A stretch of 25,785 nucleotides of DNA from Apostichopus californicus (taxonomy: Eukaryota; Echinodermata; Holothuroidea; Aspidochirotida; Stichopodidae). The DNA lies in contig JAIPMN010016672.1 in assembly GCA_020650975.1 (NCBI GenBank), positions 1-25,785 of the forward strand. Reading direction: 5' to 3'. Below are positions 17,349-25,626 of the stretch, piece by piece (position 1 is the stretch's first letter; the number at the start of each line of letters is the position of its first letter). Position numbers and translations under genes: made by a program. The notes under the pieces were generated by a model. The model did not search any database and had not been told where the DNA came from. It worked only from the letters and a program-made list of their open reading frames with translations.

Positions 17349-19783
17349 CTACGAAAGAAAAAGAGTTGTTTGTAAAAGTTTTCAGTGCACTCTTGTGCAA
17401 ATCCGCCAAAGGTACATACCACCATACCCTATAAGTTTCAATCATTTCCGCCATGGCGGAAAGCATTGAAACCTATGGCGGAAAGGTACATTTTAGGTAT
17501 GGATTTTACCCTGGTGTACAGGAATGTTTCAGTGAAACTTTCTTTCAATCAGGTGCAAGGATAGGTACACCGTCTTCGAATGCGACGGTTCGCTGGATAG
17601 ACCTAATTGTAGTGAAATCAGTATTGCAGTTCTTATTGATACACAGTCTTTAATGTACAGGTTGATGGAAAAGTTTAAGTTTTAAGTTCATAAGAGTCCA
17701 TTCAATGTCTAGGTAGAGTGAAGCGAAGCAATATACAGTACACATACACTGCACCCACCAAAAAAAAAATTGTGCTCTTTCCGCCATGGTGGTAACACTT
17801 CTTTTATGGCAGGATGGCACATTTTCTATGGCGGAAAGTACTGATGGCAGATGACACGGCCCCCAAAAGAACACACCTTACTTTGAGTCGGTCAGGGTTT
17901 GAGCCCAAGACCTCCCAGATATTTTATCCACTCAAGAACAGCACACTCACCCAACAACCTAACGAAAACTGACTCGTCGGTGAGAGATGCTTTATTAGAT
18001 AATTAGAATAAAACCATTTAAATTAGAGATGACGTACCCTGCCTCGTCCGCTACCTCATGCAGCAGGCTATCTACATCACCCTGTGGTGTAGATAGGGTG
18101 GTCGTATTGCTCATCGCTGACTCCATGTACGACGACTGCACGTCCAAGTCCTCAAATTGCTTCTCAAATTTGTCCATGAGAGCTGAAACCTTTGAAGGTA
18201 ATGCAACGTTTATACAGAGAAGGTCATTAGCCAGGAAGGAATTAAACTGTTTTTCACGTCAGATTTAAAATTAAAGATATAAATTTATATTATTTTTTTT
18301 ATTAATTTAATTTAACTCTGGGCAGTATGTCTTCAGCTGTATATACACTATGGATTAGATGCCTTGGTGAACAAATCACAGAAATTTTTGTTACTTTTTA
18401 CTGGCTTTTTTTCGCTAGGGTAAGGGCAGAGGGGAGGAGGGGGAGGTCATCATTAAAGGGAGCTTTGTAGGTCAGATATAGACCGAGCAATGTCTCACTT
18501 TCTCATGTTAAGTAGGAAAATTCAGCAGTCTTTGATAATTCATAATTTACTGAGTAAAACAATCTGTTCTTCATGTGCATTGTAGATTCAATTCAGTAAA
18601 ACGATCTTGTCAAGCATTGACAAAATTCTGGGTTTTAAGACCATCCGGTGTATCATGGCAATTGAGGGAAGGAGGGAGAGGAGGGTAAGAAGCGGTTTAT
18701 ATTACGAAGTAAAGTGAGTGGATTAAAGGGTGCCGGTGTTCTTAATAGGACACTAGAGGGACCGATCTTTCCAACAGGAATGATAATTCCAAGAGAAGTA
18801 GGCTGATTTTCAAATACCTTTTCTAAATTCATAGACCGCATAGCTGAGTCGATAGATTTGACGACACCGGCCATGGACGATGTGACGTTCTTCATCGTTA
18901 CGGCCGTCTGGACCCTGGTCGCTACAGCGTCTACCCTCGCACTCATCCGTAGAAAGTTCAAGGCCTGGCTCTTCTGTCGAATACTGTTCTCGGCGTGTAT
19001 CTTTGCGCCTTCCATGTTCCCTTTTTCGATGGCCTTACGTTGGAGGGAAAAAAATAGTTTAAAAAAAAAAAAAAAAAATAGCTTAAAAAATGCTGCATTT
19101 TGCATCGTTGCATTGTCACTGTTTTATCTCTCGGACAGTCGGACCAAACCGAACAATATTCGCAGATAAATGGGGAACCCTAAACAGAAACTACTGAGTC
19201 AGTTGGGTTTACAAACATTTCTCTGCTGCCTTTAAGTGTGGTTTACATGTGGTTCATTTCAGTACAGCAAAGTAATGTTTCATATTTTTGTTTGTTTGTT
19301 TGTATTTTTGTCTTTTTGCAAAACTTTGGAGTTTTCACTTCATTTCATCAGTCATTGTACAATTTTGATTTTAGTTAAACAAATCATTTTATTTTGTTAC
19401 ATGCGGTACCGTTGCAATGATCTTTCCGGTGACTGATGATACAAGCAGATGGGGACAGAGTCAAGAAAGAAAAACAGTACCGAAATAGCAGCAAAACAGT
19501 ACATATGGTACATTACAGTACTTAGCTAATATATCGAAGGGTTTGCAGGCCCTACTCCATGTTAACAAGACTTCCTCTCACATAAGAAATGCAAAGTAAA
19601 GGAGTGAGAGGATCCCCCCTTTCCCCCCCTCCCCCCCCCCCAACTGGATCGGTAACCACGCTCTCCATGTATCATAATTTCTTACCTTCTTCAGTTTGAC
19701 CCTTTCTGCTTTCTGTTCTTTTTCACATTTCTGTGATTGCCTCTGAAGATTTTTGGCCGCAAACTTCAGGTTGAAAAGGTTTT
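17234..19783 (-). CDS. CHMP1B: CHMP1 (B type), ESCRT-III subunit; first coding exon not found
   Basis: This protein joins ESCRT-III filaments on endosomes and at the cytokinetic midbody and recruits MIT-domain partners such as VPS4 and spastin. Four exons read on the minus strand: 19686-19783, 18818-19033, 18038-18189 and 17234-17348, joined in phase with GT-AG introns. They encode 192 complete or split residues plus a split Glu at the 5' edge, so only about 4-6 residues are missing against the ~199-aa family length. ENLFNLKFAAK, the long basic helix-1 region and LELNMELPQGQT favour CHMP1B over CHMP1A. The C-terminus DELSQRLAELRKM is a MIM1 motif (Leu, Arg-Leu and Leu positions present). The tiny 5' exon must end in phase 1; several phase-compatible ATGs exist and none is convincing. 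Alternatively translation could start at the in-frame ATG 19812-19814, without an intron there. Confidence 0.92.
17431..17476. repeat. 46-bp near-palindrome centred on TTTCCGCCATGGCGGAAA
   Basis: The core 17445-17462 is a perfect 18-bp palindrome. Outer arms ATAAGTTTCAAT (17431-17442) and ATTGAAACCTAT (17465-17476) match at 11 of 12 positions, with only two unpaired bases on each side between core and arm. There is no loop. It is intronic. Confidence 0.9.
17777..17838. repeat. Inverted pair of the TTTCCGCCAT motif
   Basis: CTTTCCGCCAT at 17777-17787 faces its complement ATGGCGGAAAG at 17828-17838 across 40 bases. It shares the motif of the palindrome at 17445-17462, about 330 bp away, suggesting a common origin for both foldbacks. 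Confidence 0.8.
18038..18189 (-). CDS. CHMP1B: CHMP1 internal exon (helix 4-5 region)
   Basis: It encodes VSALMDKFEKQFEDLDVQSS and continues to LLHEVADEAG, with the last Gly split. The acceptor is placed at AAAG|GTTTCAG because this gives VSALMD, matching ISALMD of the family, in phase 0; a second AG six bases downstream would break the frame. The donor is GG|GTACGT. Confidence 0.93.
18190..18817 (-). other. CHMP1 intron (second from 3' end)
   Basis: This 628-bp intron has a GTATTT donor. It is AT-rich at 18265-18315 and carries a purine-rich patch on the plus strand near 18420-18450 and again at 18661-18690. No other feature is seen. Confidence 0.8.
18818..19033 (-). CDS. CHMP1B: CHMP1 main internal exon (helices 1-3)
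   Basis: It encodes 72 residues, exactly in phase 0 at both ends, starting AIEKGNMEGAKIHAENSIRQ and ending MRSMNLEK. The segment LRMSARVDAVATRVQTAVTM is close to identical to vertebrate CHMP1. Confidence 0.97.
19034..19685 (-). other. CHMP1 intron with G-runs near the donor
   Basis: This 652-bp intron has donor GTAAGA. In the transcript, three runs of six or more G lie 44-72 bases after the donor (plus-strand C-runs 19614-19641). A long T-run (plus-strand A-run 19060-19078) lies near the acceptor and probably serves as polypyrimidine tract. Confidence 0.85.
19686..19783 (-). CDS. CHMP1B: CHMP1 exon encoding the start of helix 1
   Basis: It encodes NLFNLKFAAKNLQRQSQKCE and continues to VKLKK, preceded by two bases of a split Glu. 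The acceptor TTGTTACAG is good. The open frame continues upstream of the acceptor to an ATG at 19812-19814, giving the alternative N-terminus MYLSLNKLVTENLFNLK, which does not resemble known CHMP1 starts. Confidence 0.9.
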
Positions 19784-20297
19784 CTGTAACAAGCTTGTTT
19801 AAGGAAAGATACAATATATGTACAAAACATGTGCATCCTGATCAGAGACTATTACTCTACCATATTCCACATTTAACATTAATAAATCATGGTGAAGTTA
19901 TCAATCTAGATATGATGCCTGACTATGTTACAGAGATCCCATCAAATTACAATACAGAGTTCTTTGTTTTGGACAATATTATGAGAAATTATGTGCATTC
20001 AAACATTTCTAATACTACTGTACATCCTACAGTAATTATGCATGAAGACAAGGTGATTGGAGCTTCCCAAAAAAATATTTAGCGAATTAAAAACATTGAC
20101 ATACAGTAGGAGGCGATCAAAAACATGGTTCTGCTAATACCGGTTAACCACGCGATTCTCATTGGCATTACAATTACAAAAAAAACATATAAAACTTTGG
20201 TGTTGTCACACTGTAGGGATCAACACTTCACACTGTACGGAACAACACTTTATGACTCTGAAAAACAGTACAGAATAGGTGAAATTTACTTTCTTTC

Positions 20298-20447
20298 TTA
20301 TTCGTCAAAGGATACTTTCCATACTAGACGGCATGGTTGTTTCTGTTTATTGATGTACTGTATGGTTAGCACCAAATGTCTGTCCTCCCTGAACTCAGTC
20401 AGCGACGCCTTTACAAATATACTGTGTGGAGTGGGTACTTCTACGAC
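20298..20447 (-). other. Isolated exon-like open frame with strong 3' splice site
   Basis: On the minus strand a CTAAC branch-like word, a T-rich tract and CTCCAG precede 20447. From there 49 codons are open, beginning VVEVPTPHSIFVKASLTEFR, to a TAA at 20298-20300. An AATAAA lies inside the frame, which argues against a long 3' UTR exon. I recognise no family. It may be a stray exon, an alternative CHMP1 exon or chance. Confidence 0.2.
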
Positions 20448-21558
20448 CTGGAGAAATAAAAGTTTAGTTAGCCAAAGCAAGAATTAGGCAAATTGTGCAA
20501 GCCCTAGAATGGTGGTACTACCACTCACTGTTCCCTTTAAAATATAAATGAAACCTCATCCTGACATGTTCCTGGTTTCTTTTTTAAGATATTCTTCATG
20601 TCAATCATATTAATATTATGATATCAAAAAGAGGGTTAATATGTACAGTCAAGAGTTATTCAGAAACCATACATTTTCCAACTATGTTAAGCCAATGTTA
20701 ACTAGCATGTATGTGGCCTACTGTACCTTTCTAGCCTAGGCATAGGCCCCTACAGTATCAACAAATTTGGTGTTCTAAGCATTGTAATGCCTCAGGCTAT
20801 GACCCAATGTTAATCATTCATGTCAAAAGTATAGACTATGGATGCACAATGGCTGGGAAAATTTTATGTTGTGAATGTGAGAGTACCTGTGGTCAATGTA
20901 CTGTTACTACAGTTCAATCCAGAACCAGATCAAAGTTTACCAAAGTAAGTCCAAAGTTAGGACTGGTGGTTAACCACAAACATTATTTAGCCACAGTAGC
21001 GTAGTATATGTAAGTACCACTAATTTAGTATAATCATACTTCGTAGTAATACTACTAGGACTAGGCTGCTTACCCTTGGCTAACTGTTGTTATTAGTATT
21101 ACTAGTATTAGCCTATGTCTAATGTAACTTCCACACTGTACAGTTTGTCTGGTTATGCTTAGGACAACGCAGTAGCGTTTACAAATTGTTCACCTTTTAC
21201 TTCTTCGTAACGTAGGCCTAAATTAAAAATATCGCAAAGTTCAGCAGATATACTTCTTTTTTCCTTCGTAGTAGCACTTCGAAGCGTCACTTGTATTATT
21301 CTGATAATATACTCAACTACTGCAACGTACGTATTATACATCTACTGGACAGCTATCCAAGTAAAAACAACATTATCAGTGACATGACCTAGGCCTACCT
21401 TCTCTTTACTTTACTCTTGCGCTATATACTGTTAGGCTTGGAGGCCTACGCTGCAATCATTACGTACTTCTTGTATTAGCCAAGGACTATTTTTATACAT
21501 TGGTTATTTACATTTTCAGTTATTGCATATTCAGATATGACTATTCATACTGGTGCTT

Positions 21559-21672
21559 CTCATTGGCCAATGAGTAGCTTAATGAATATTGATATTGCGG
21601 CTGACTCACTCCGGTGATGCAAATGAATCACCAAAAGTTCAATGTAAGTGTCATTTATAGGTTATTACGTCG
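21559..21672. promoter_or_regulatory. Promoter-like motif cluster (double CCAAT, AP-1, octamer)
   Basis: CTCATTGGCCAATGAG (21559-21574) is a 16-bp perfect palindrome made of two back-to-back CCAAT boxes. TGACTCA (21602-21608) matches AP-1, ATGCAAAT (21617-21624) is an exact octamer, GGTGAT...ATCACC (21613-21632) flanks it as an inverted repeat, and TTACGTCG near 21665 is CRE-like. The position upstream of CHMP1 suits a promoter or enhancer. The motifs are seen; use is inferred. Confidence 0.35.
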
Positions 21673-22608
21673 GCTTTATCACCCAGGTCATAGAAATCAG
21701 GCGCTTCATGAACCAACCTTCAGTCACAGTTTCGCGAGTGGGGTACGGGGCTGGAATAAAGTATAAGCAACGGTACTCAGAATAAAGTTAATATTTTAAT
21801 TGTCACCACACCTGTTTACCGAAGTTTCTGTCAGCAATTATTGCAGTACGGTAATAATACCTGTTACACCGTACACGATAGAGCACACCCAATGTGCAAA
21901 CCAGTTTCCATCGGTTGACGTGGACATATGAGACGGGATCAAATAAATACTATTAATCACCCACATAATCCCCTTCTCTCCGTCTCTTTCTTTCTTCATG
22001 TTGGGCTATAGTACAACACTTCTGGATTTGCTTCATGGTTTCTCACCATAGTACCGCAATTCCGGTTACTCCATGGGTCGGTATTATTTCTGTAAAATGT
22101 CTATATCAGTTGAAGTGAAGGGGGCATAGTGGATCTGGTTCTTAAATTTTGTTAACCCCGACGAGAGGCCGGTTAATTCTCTGCGTACGATTTACGGTTA
22201 CTACTCATGTAACTACATACAAATACATTAACTAAAACAGTGAGCAGTCACGTGCTTTAAACGGTTTTCCTAATTGATTGAGCCGTCGCAAAGCAAATCA
22301 AAAAAGTCTCACAAATTATCGCGAAACTCGCAACCGGGTAAGGAATACCCTTCGTTCATTCTGACGTACCACCATGCATATTCAAACTCAGATGCCAAAA
22401 AAATTCCAGTTAGAAACGTTTCACACATATTGTATATACCAGCAACTTTGAGTCATGTATAAATGAGCTTATAACGTTGTCGAATGCTAACCGACAATAA
22501 TTTTAGCGTACCAGGCTAGGCTAACGTGGAGATGGTAGAAGGAGTGCATGGCCTCCATCTGCCCCCTCTCCCCTTCATTTGCGCACGACACTGCTCAATA
22601 CCTTTCGG

Positions 22609-22663
22609 CCAATCAAACTACATACAATGAACAATCACAGTGACTCAATCATAAAGGCGGGCC
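22609..22663. promoter_or_regulatory. Second motif cluster (CCAAT, TGACTCA, GC-rich box)
   Basis: CCAATCA at 22609-22615, TGACTCA at 22641-22647 and GGCGGGCC at 22656-22663 lie within 55 bases, about 1.8 kb before the start codon of the signal-peptide gene. Weak evidence for a promoter. Confidence 0.2.
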
Positions 22664-23058
22664 GACGGGTATGCCTCCAGCCAATTTTTTTTAACCTACA
22701 GTTTTAAGAATGTTTAACCGTTATATAACGTGTTCTGATTAGTTGGAGTATGATTTGAATACAGTGTCTTTCACGGGAATGTTGTATACAGTGTTGCCAG
22801 ACCTTGGGATTTTTCCCAAGATCTTGGGAATTTGGCACCTTGCTTGGGAACTTGGGAAATGAGCCGACGATCTTGGGAATTTTGTAATGGCTCACTTGGA
22901 ACTTTAAAAATAACCAAAAATTGTATTTTGCCCCTGAAAAAAAATGGCATTTAGTTTAGTAATTTGTTTGACACAATGACTATTTCCATTTCTTGTAAAA
23001 GTGTCACACTATCAATCCCGTACAAAACTCGGAAAATGCCTGCCTACATGACTTCAAC

Positions 23059-23335
23059 CAGTGGCATAGCCGGGGGGCGGGGGAATGGGCCATGGCTCCC
23101 CCCTCAGATTCTCCGATTTTCTTTTTAATAAAAAAAATTGTCTACTATACGTTTCAAAGACTATGAGACATCAAAGTATTCACTGCAGGAATGCATCAGC
23201 GGCTGGGAATGGCCATTTCTTGCGATCTGAGGGGTCTATTTCCCCCAAAAATGTCTGCGGCCCTTCGCGCCAACCAATGGCTTAGATACTCGACTGAATG
23301 CACTCCCCGTCACGGGAATCCTGGGTACGCCACTG
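23059..23335. mobile_element. 277-bp MITE nested in the hAT element
   Basis: The left end CAGTGGCATAGCCGGGG and the complement of the right end, CAGTGGCGTACCCAGGA, form imperfect terminal inverted repeats of about 15 bp. The CAGTGGC start is hAT-like. No target duplication is visible in the flanks (ACTTCAAC and ATTGTATT), so the insertion may be old or the ends slightly misplaced. A related diverged piece lies at about 23588-23632. Confidence 0.7.
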
Positions 23336-23406
23336 ATTGTATTGTATTTTGATAATCTTGATGTTGCAAATGATTTGTATAATCAACCACCTGGTGTGGG
23401 TCTGTA

Positions 23407-23436
23407 CCACTGATCTGTACACTAACAGATCAGTGG
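23407..23436. repeat. 12-bp perfect hairpin inside the hAT element
   Basis: CCACTGATCTGT (23407-23418) and its exact complement ACAGATCAGTGG (23425-23436) are separated by six bases. It resembles two CAGTGG-type termini meeting head to head, perhaps the scar of a further insertion. Confidence 0.85.
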
Positions 23437-24459
23437 TCTGTACTCTGGTGCCCCAGATTTTTTCATAAAATATCCATCAAGTGAAAAATTTCAGACATGA
23501 GATCCCTGTTTCGAGGCTGAATACATGTAGCTTGAAGCAGTGATGTTTCCGGCCATCTGGGGGGTTTCCAAGCCGCAATATTTTTTGTACGCTCCGCGCC
23601 AACCGATGGTGGCGCTCCGCTTAGATAGTGAAATATAAAGCCCCCTCCAAACGAAGATCCTTGGGAATTCTGGGGAATTTTCAAAGCACATCCTTGGGAA
23701 TTTTGAAAAACCCCACTGGCAACACTGGTTGTATAACGTAACTTGACGTCGAGGGGCGCAGGTCGTGGCCACCGGGAATCTCATCGGACTCCCTTCTTGA
23801 TCACCTGTTTATTAACCACAGGACTAGTAACTCCCCTGGCCCCTCCAGACCCCTCTCGACCGGCCTGCGTGTCGTTGAGGCTTAATATATGCATGTACGT
23901 GCATAGGCAATGATACTCAAACCGATCCAATATATAGGCTGCATGGGAGCATTGATATATCCCTTTTATTCCTGCACTTAGCAATATGTTTGGAGTCTAC
24001 GAATGCATGCGCTATCATGTTTATCAAGAATGTATAGAACTTTTATTACATTGTGGGTTTGTCATTTTGGCCCGTAGACCTGTTACCACCCGGTGCCACT
24101 CCTAACTAGACCGACGCGTAGCCTATATACAAAACACACAACTCAGTAGAGCACAACATACCGGTAAACCTTTTTACGATGTTTCGAGAGTTTTCGTTAT
24201 GTACTTTGTGTCATAAATCAATATTTCCTTAACAGAATCCAAAGGTGAATATGTAAAACACCGAAATAAAGAAGGAAATGAAACTTGTTCAATTCTTGCC
24301 ACTCATTCTATGTATTTATATACCAGTCCTATTACTCAAACTGTAAGTTCTGGTTTGATCCTATCGTGACAAGTGAAGCCTATACTATTTAGGGCTACTA
24401 GCGGTGTTAATGAAACTACGTGGACAGCTGTAAATCGATAACTCGAGGTTTTACTCAAT

Positions 24460-24589
24460 ATGCGAAAATATTCAGAACGGGGCAAGTCTGTTACCTCCTT
24501 GGGTGGTAAAACTTGGAAACATCCGCCAGTGAGTGTGGGATGGCTGTTCTTCATATTCGTCTTCTTGCAATGTGTGAATAACTCTCAAG
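24460..24589 (+). CDS. Signal-peptide exon of the Thr/Ser-rich gene
   Basis: The exon starts MRKYSERGKSVTSLGGKTWK and continues to a hydrophobic stretch and NNSQ. The donor CAAG|GTACGT is good. The N-region of about 27 residues is longer than usual for a signal peptide. Confidence 0.6.
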
Positions 24590-25626
24590 GTACGTATATT
24601 TGATGATGGTGGAAAAACTAGTGTTGTATATACAAATATAGTATAGTATACGTAGTTATATCTATGTAGAAATTTTAGATGACAACTTTAGTCAGCAATT
24701 TTAGTCTTGAAATGACATATTTAGTCCAAGAAAACAACAAGAAACAAGATAGAAATAATGAGTATTTGTTATGTTTCCATATCTTTTCCAGTTTGACAGT
24801 TTCAAACTATAACTCTCCGGAATGCTCCTTTAAGGCCATAAATACTTATGATGACGTATTGCTCCCATATAGGTTCAAGTCTATAAATGTTTATGATAAA
24901 CCACATTAGCTTTATTAATTCCAATTAACTCATGTAATATACCACTTGATATATACAACAGAGATTTAATAAGCTCTAAAGGCAAGGTTGTGTTTATAAA
25001 TACTCTTGATTTTTATGTGAGGGGCTGAAAATCGGGGGGGGGGGGAGGAGGGCGGCACACCCGTACCAGTGGCAGAATTCTTCTCCGACTAAGTGAAGAC
25101 TTCCCCACCAACACCCCACCCCACCCCACTATTTCCACACGCCACTGAATTTGACGGATCCAGGTCTTTTCTGCACAATAGACTCATATTTTGCTCTTGG
25201 TCGTTGAAACGTTATTAGTAATTATTTTCGGAAAACGAAATCAAAATTGATGTATAATAAACACAATAATTCTGTTATTTTTTATATATGAAGGAACTTC
25301 CACCATCACGGCAACAACCATTAAACTAACGGGGAGTACAATGGGAGGAAGCACGCAGCCATCAGGTGAGCCCAATTTATGACACACTGATTCGACAATT
25401 TAAGTTATTAAGCAGAGTTGGTGAGCGTTACTCCAACCGCATTTCTTGCTCTGTTTATTAATCTCCATTGTTGGCTACCCATCGAGGTTTGTCTGAGAAA
25501 TTATTGTATAGCCCTAAGTAACTTACTTCGACATATTTTCTTCATTGTGCAGATACCTCGACGCTCAGTGCTACCACGGAATCGCCATCCGTTCCGGCAA
25601 CATGTTGTGTTTATAAATACTCTTGA
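24460..25626 (+). CDS. Unrecognised secreted or membrane protein, Thr/Ser-rich, 5' part of gene
   Basis: Three exons can be read on the plus strand: 24460-24589, 25294-25365 and 25553-25626, joined in phase 1 at both introns. Exon 1 begins at an ATG preceded by an in-frame TAA (24439-24441). It encodes a 43-residue segment: a basic N-region, then a hydrophobic core WLFFIFVFLQCV followed by NNSQ, consistent with a signal peptide or signal anchor. Exons 2 and 3 are mucin-like: 24 and about 17 residues rich in Thr, Ser, Ala and Pro, likely O-glycosylated. The frame then enters a repeat (from 25604) and stops at TGA 25624-25626. Whether this is the true end, or the gene skips exon 3 and continues past the window, cannot be told. 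No family is assigned. Confidence 0.5.
24590..25293 (+). other. Intron 1 of the Thr/Ser-rich gene
   Basis: This 704-bp intron contains copy 1 of the terminal repeat (24987-25175). An open frame at 24679-24909 has no recognisable domain. Confidence 0.5.
24987..25175 (+). repeat. Terminal repeat, copy 1
   Basis: GTTGTGTTTATAAATACTCT, a poly-G patch and a C-rich patch characterise this unit. From 25067 it is identical to copy 2 (25677-25785) for 109 bases; the poly-G part differs by small indels. It contains CAGTGGC (25067) and GCCACTG (ending 25147) as an 81-bp inverted-end unit. Its right boundary is unknown because copy 2 runs off the window. Confidence 0.85.
25294..25365 (+). CDS. Thr/Ser-rich exon 2 (72 bp, phase 1-1)
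   Basis: It encodes TSTITATTIKLTGSTMGGST and QPS, completing a Gly from exon 1 and starting an Asp. The symmetrical phase means it can be skipped or duplicated without a frameshift. The donor is TCAG|GTGAGC; the acceptor tract is modest. Confidence 0.55.
25553..25626 (+). CDS. Thr/Ser-rich exon 3, running into the repeat
   Basis: The acceptor CTTCATTGTGCAG is strong. The frame reads DTSTLSATTESPSVPAT up to 25602, then CCVYKYS and TGA encoded by the repeat copy that starts at 25604. A donor-like GTAAGG at about 25633 lies after this stop. The exon is either terminal or disrupted. Confidence 0.45.

Larger units (their letters stand above)
17349..18037 (-). other. CHMP1 intron before the last exon
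   Basis: This 689-bp intron contains the near-perfect palindrome at 17431-17476 and a related inverted pair at 17777-17838. The stretch 17890-17915 (GGTTTGAGCCC) faintly resembles a tRNA B box but has no matching A box. Confidence 0.8.
22781..23735. mobile_element. Non-autonomous hAT element with 8-bp target-site duplication
   Basis: The element spans 22789-23727 (939 bp). Its ends are CAGTGTTGCCAG and the exact complement CTGGCAACACTG, and the flanks GTTGTATA (22781-22788 and 23728-23735) are a perfect 8-bp target-site duplication, the hallmark of hAT transposons. Several CTTGGGAA words in both subterminal regions look like transposase-binding repeats. No transposase frame is present, so it depends on an autonomous relative. 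It is interrupted by the element at 23059-23335; without it the copy is about 660 bp. Confidence 0.92.
19784..24459. other. Region between CHMP1 (-) and the signal-peptide gene (+)
   Basis: About 4.7 kb with no recognised gene. Both flanking genes point away from it, so it should hold two promoters and the missing CHMP1 first exon. Contents seen: an exon-like frame at 20298-20447 (minus), promoter-like motif clusters at 21559-21672 and 22609-22663, and the hAT element at 22781-23735. Two plus-strand open frames (19753-20082 and 20125-20487) have no recognisable domains and are AT-rich. Confidence 0.7.

Noticed and set aside
17880-17930. tRNA-like B box (GGTTTGAGCCC) suggesting a tRNA or SINE
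   Set aside because: No A box at the right distance on either strand and no cloverleaf could be drawn.
18858-19169. 103-codon plus-strand frame opposite CHMP1
   Set aside because: It is the antisense shadow of the conserved 72-codon CHMP1 exon plus an A-run.
19753-20487. Two plus-strand frames of 109 and 120 codons
   Set aside because: AT-rich composition, the first overlaps the antisense of a CHMP1 exon, no domains seen and different frames with no clear intron joining them.
21559-21640. Octamer-driven small nuclear RNA gene
   Set aside because: ATGCAAAT is present, but no proximal sequence element or recognisable snRNA follows.
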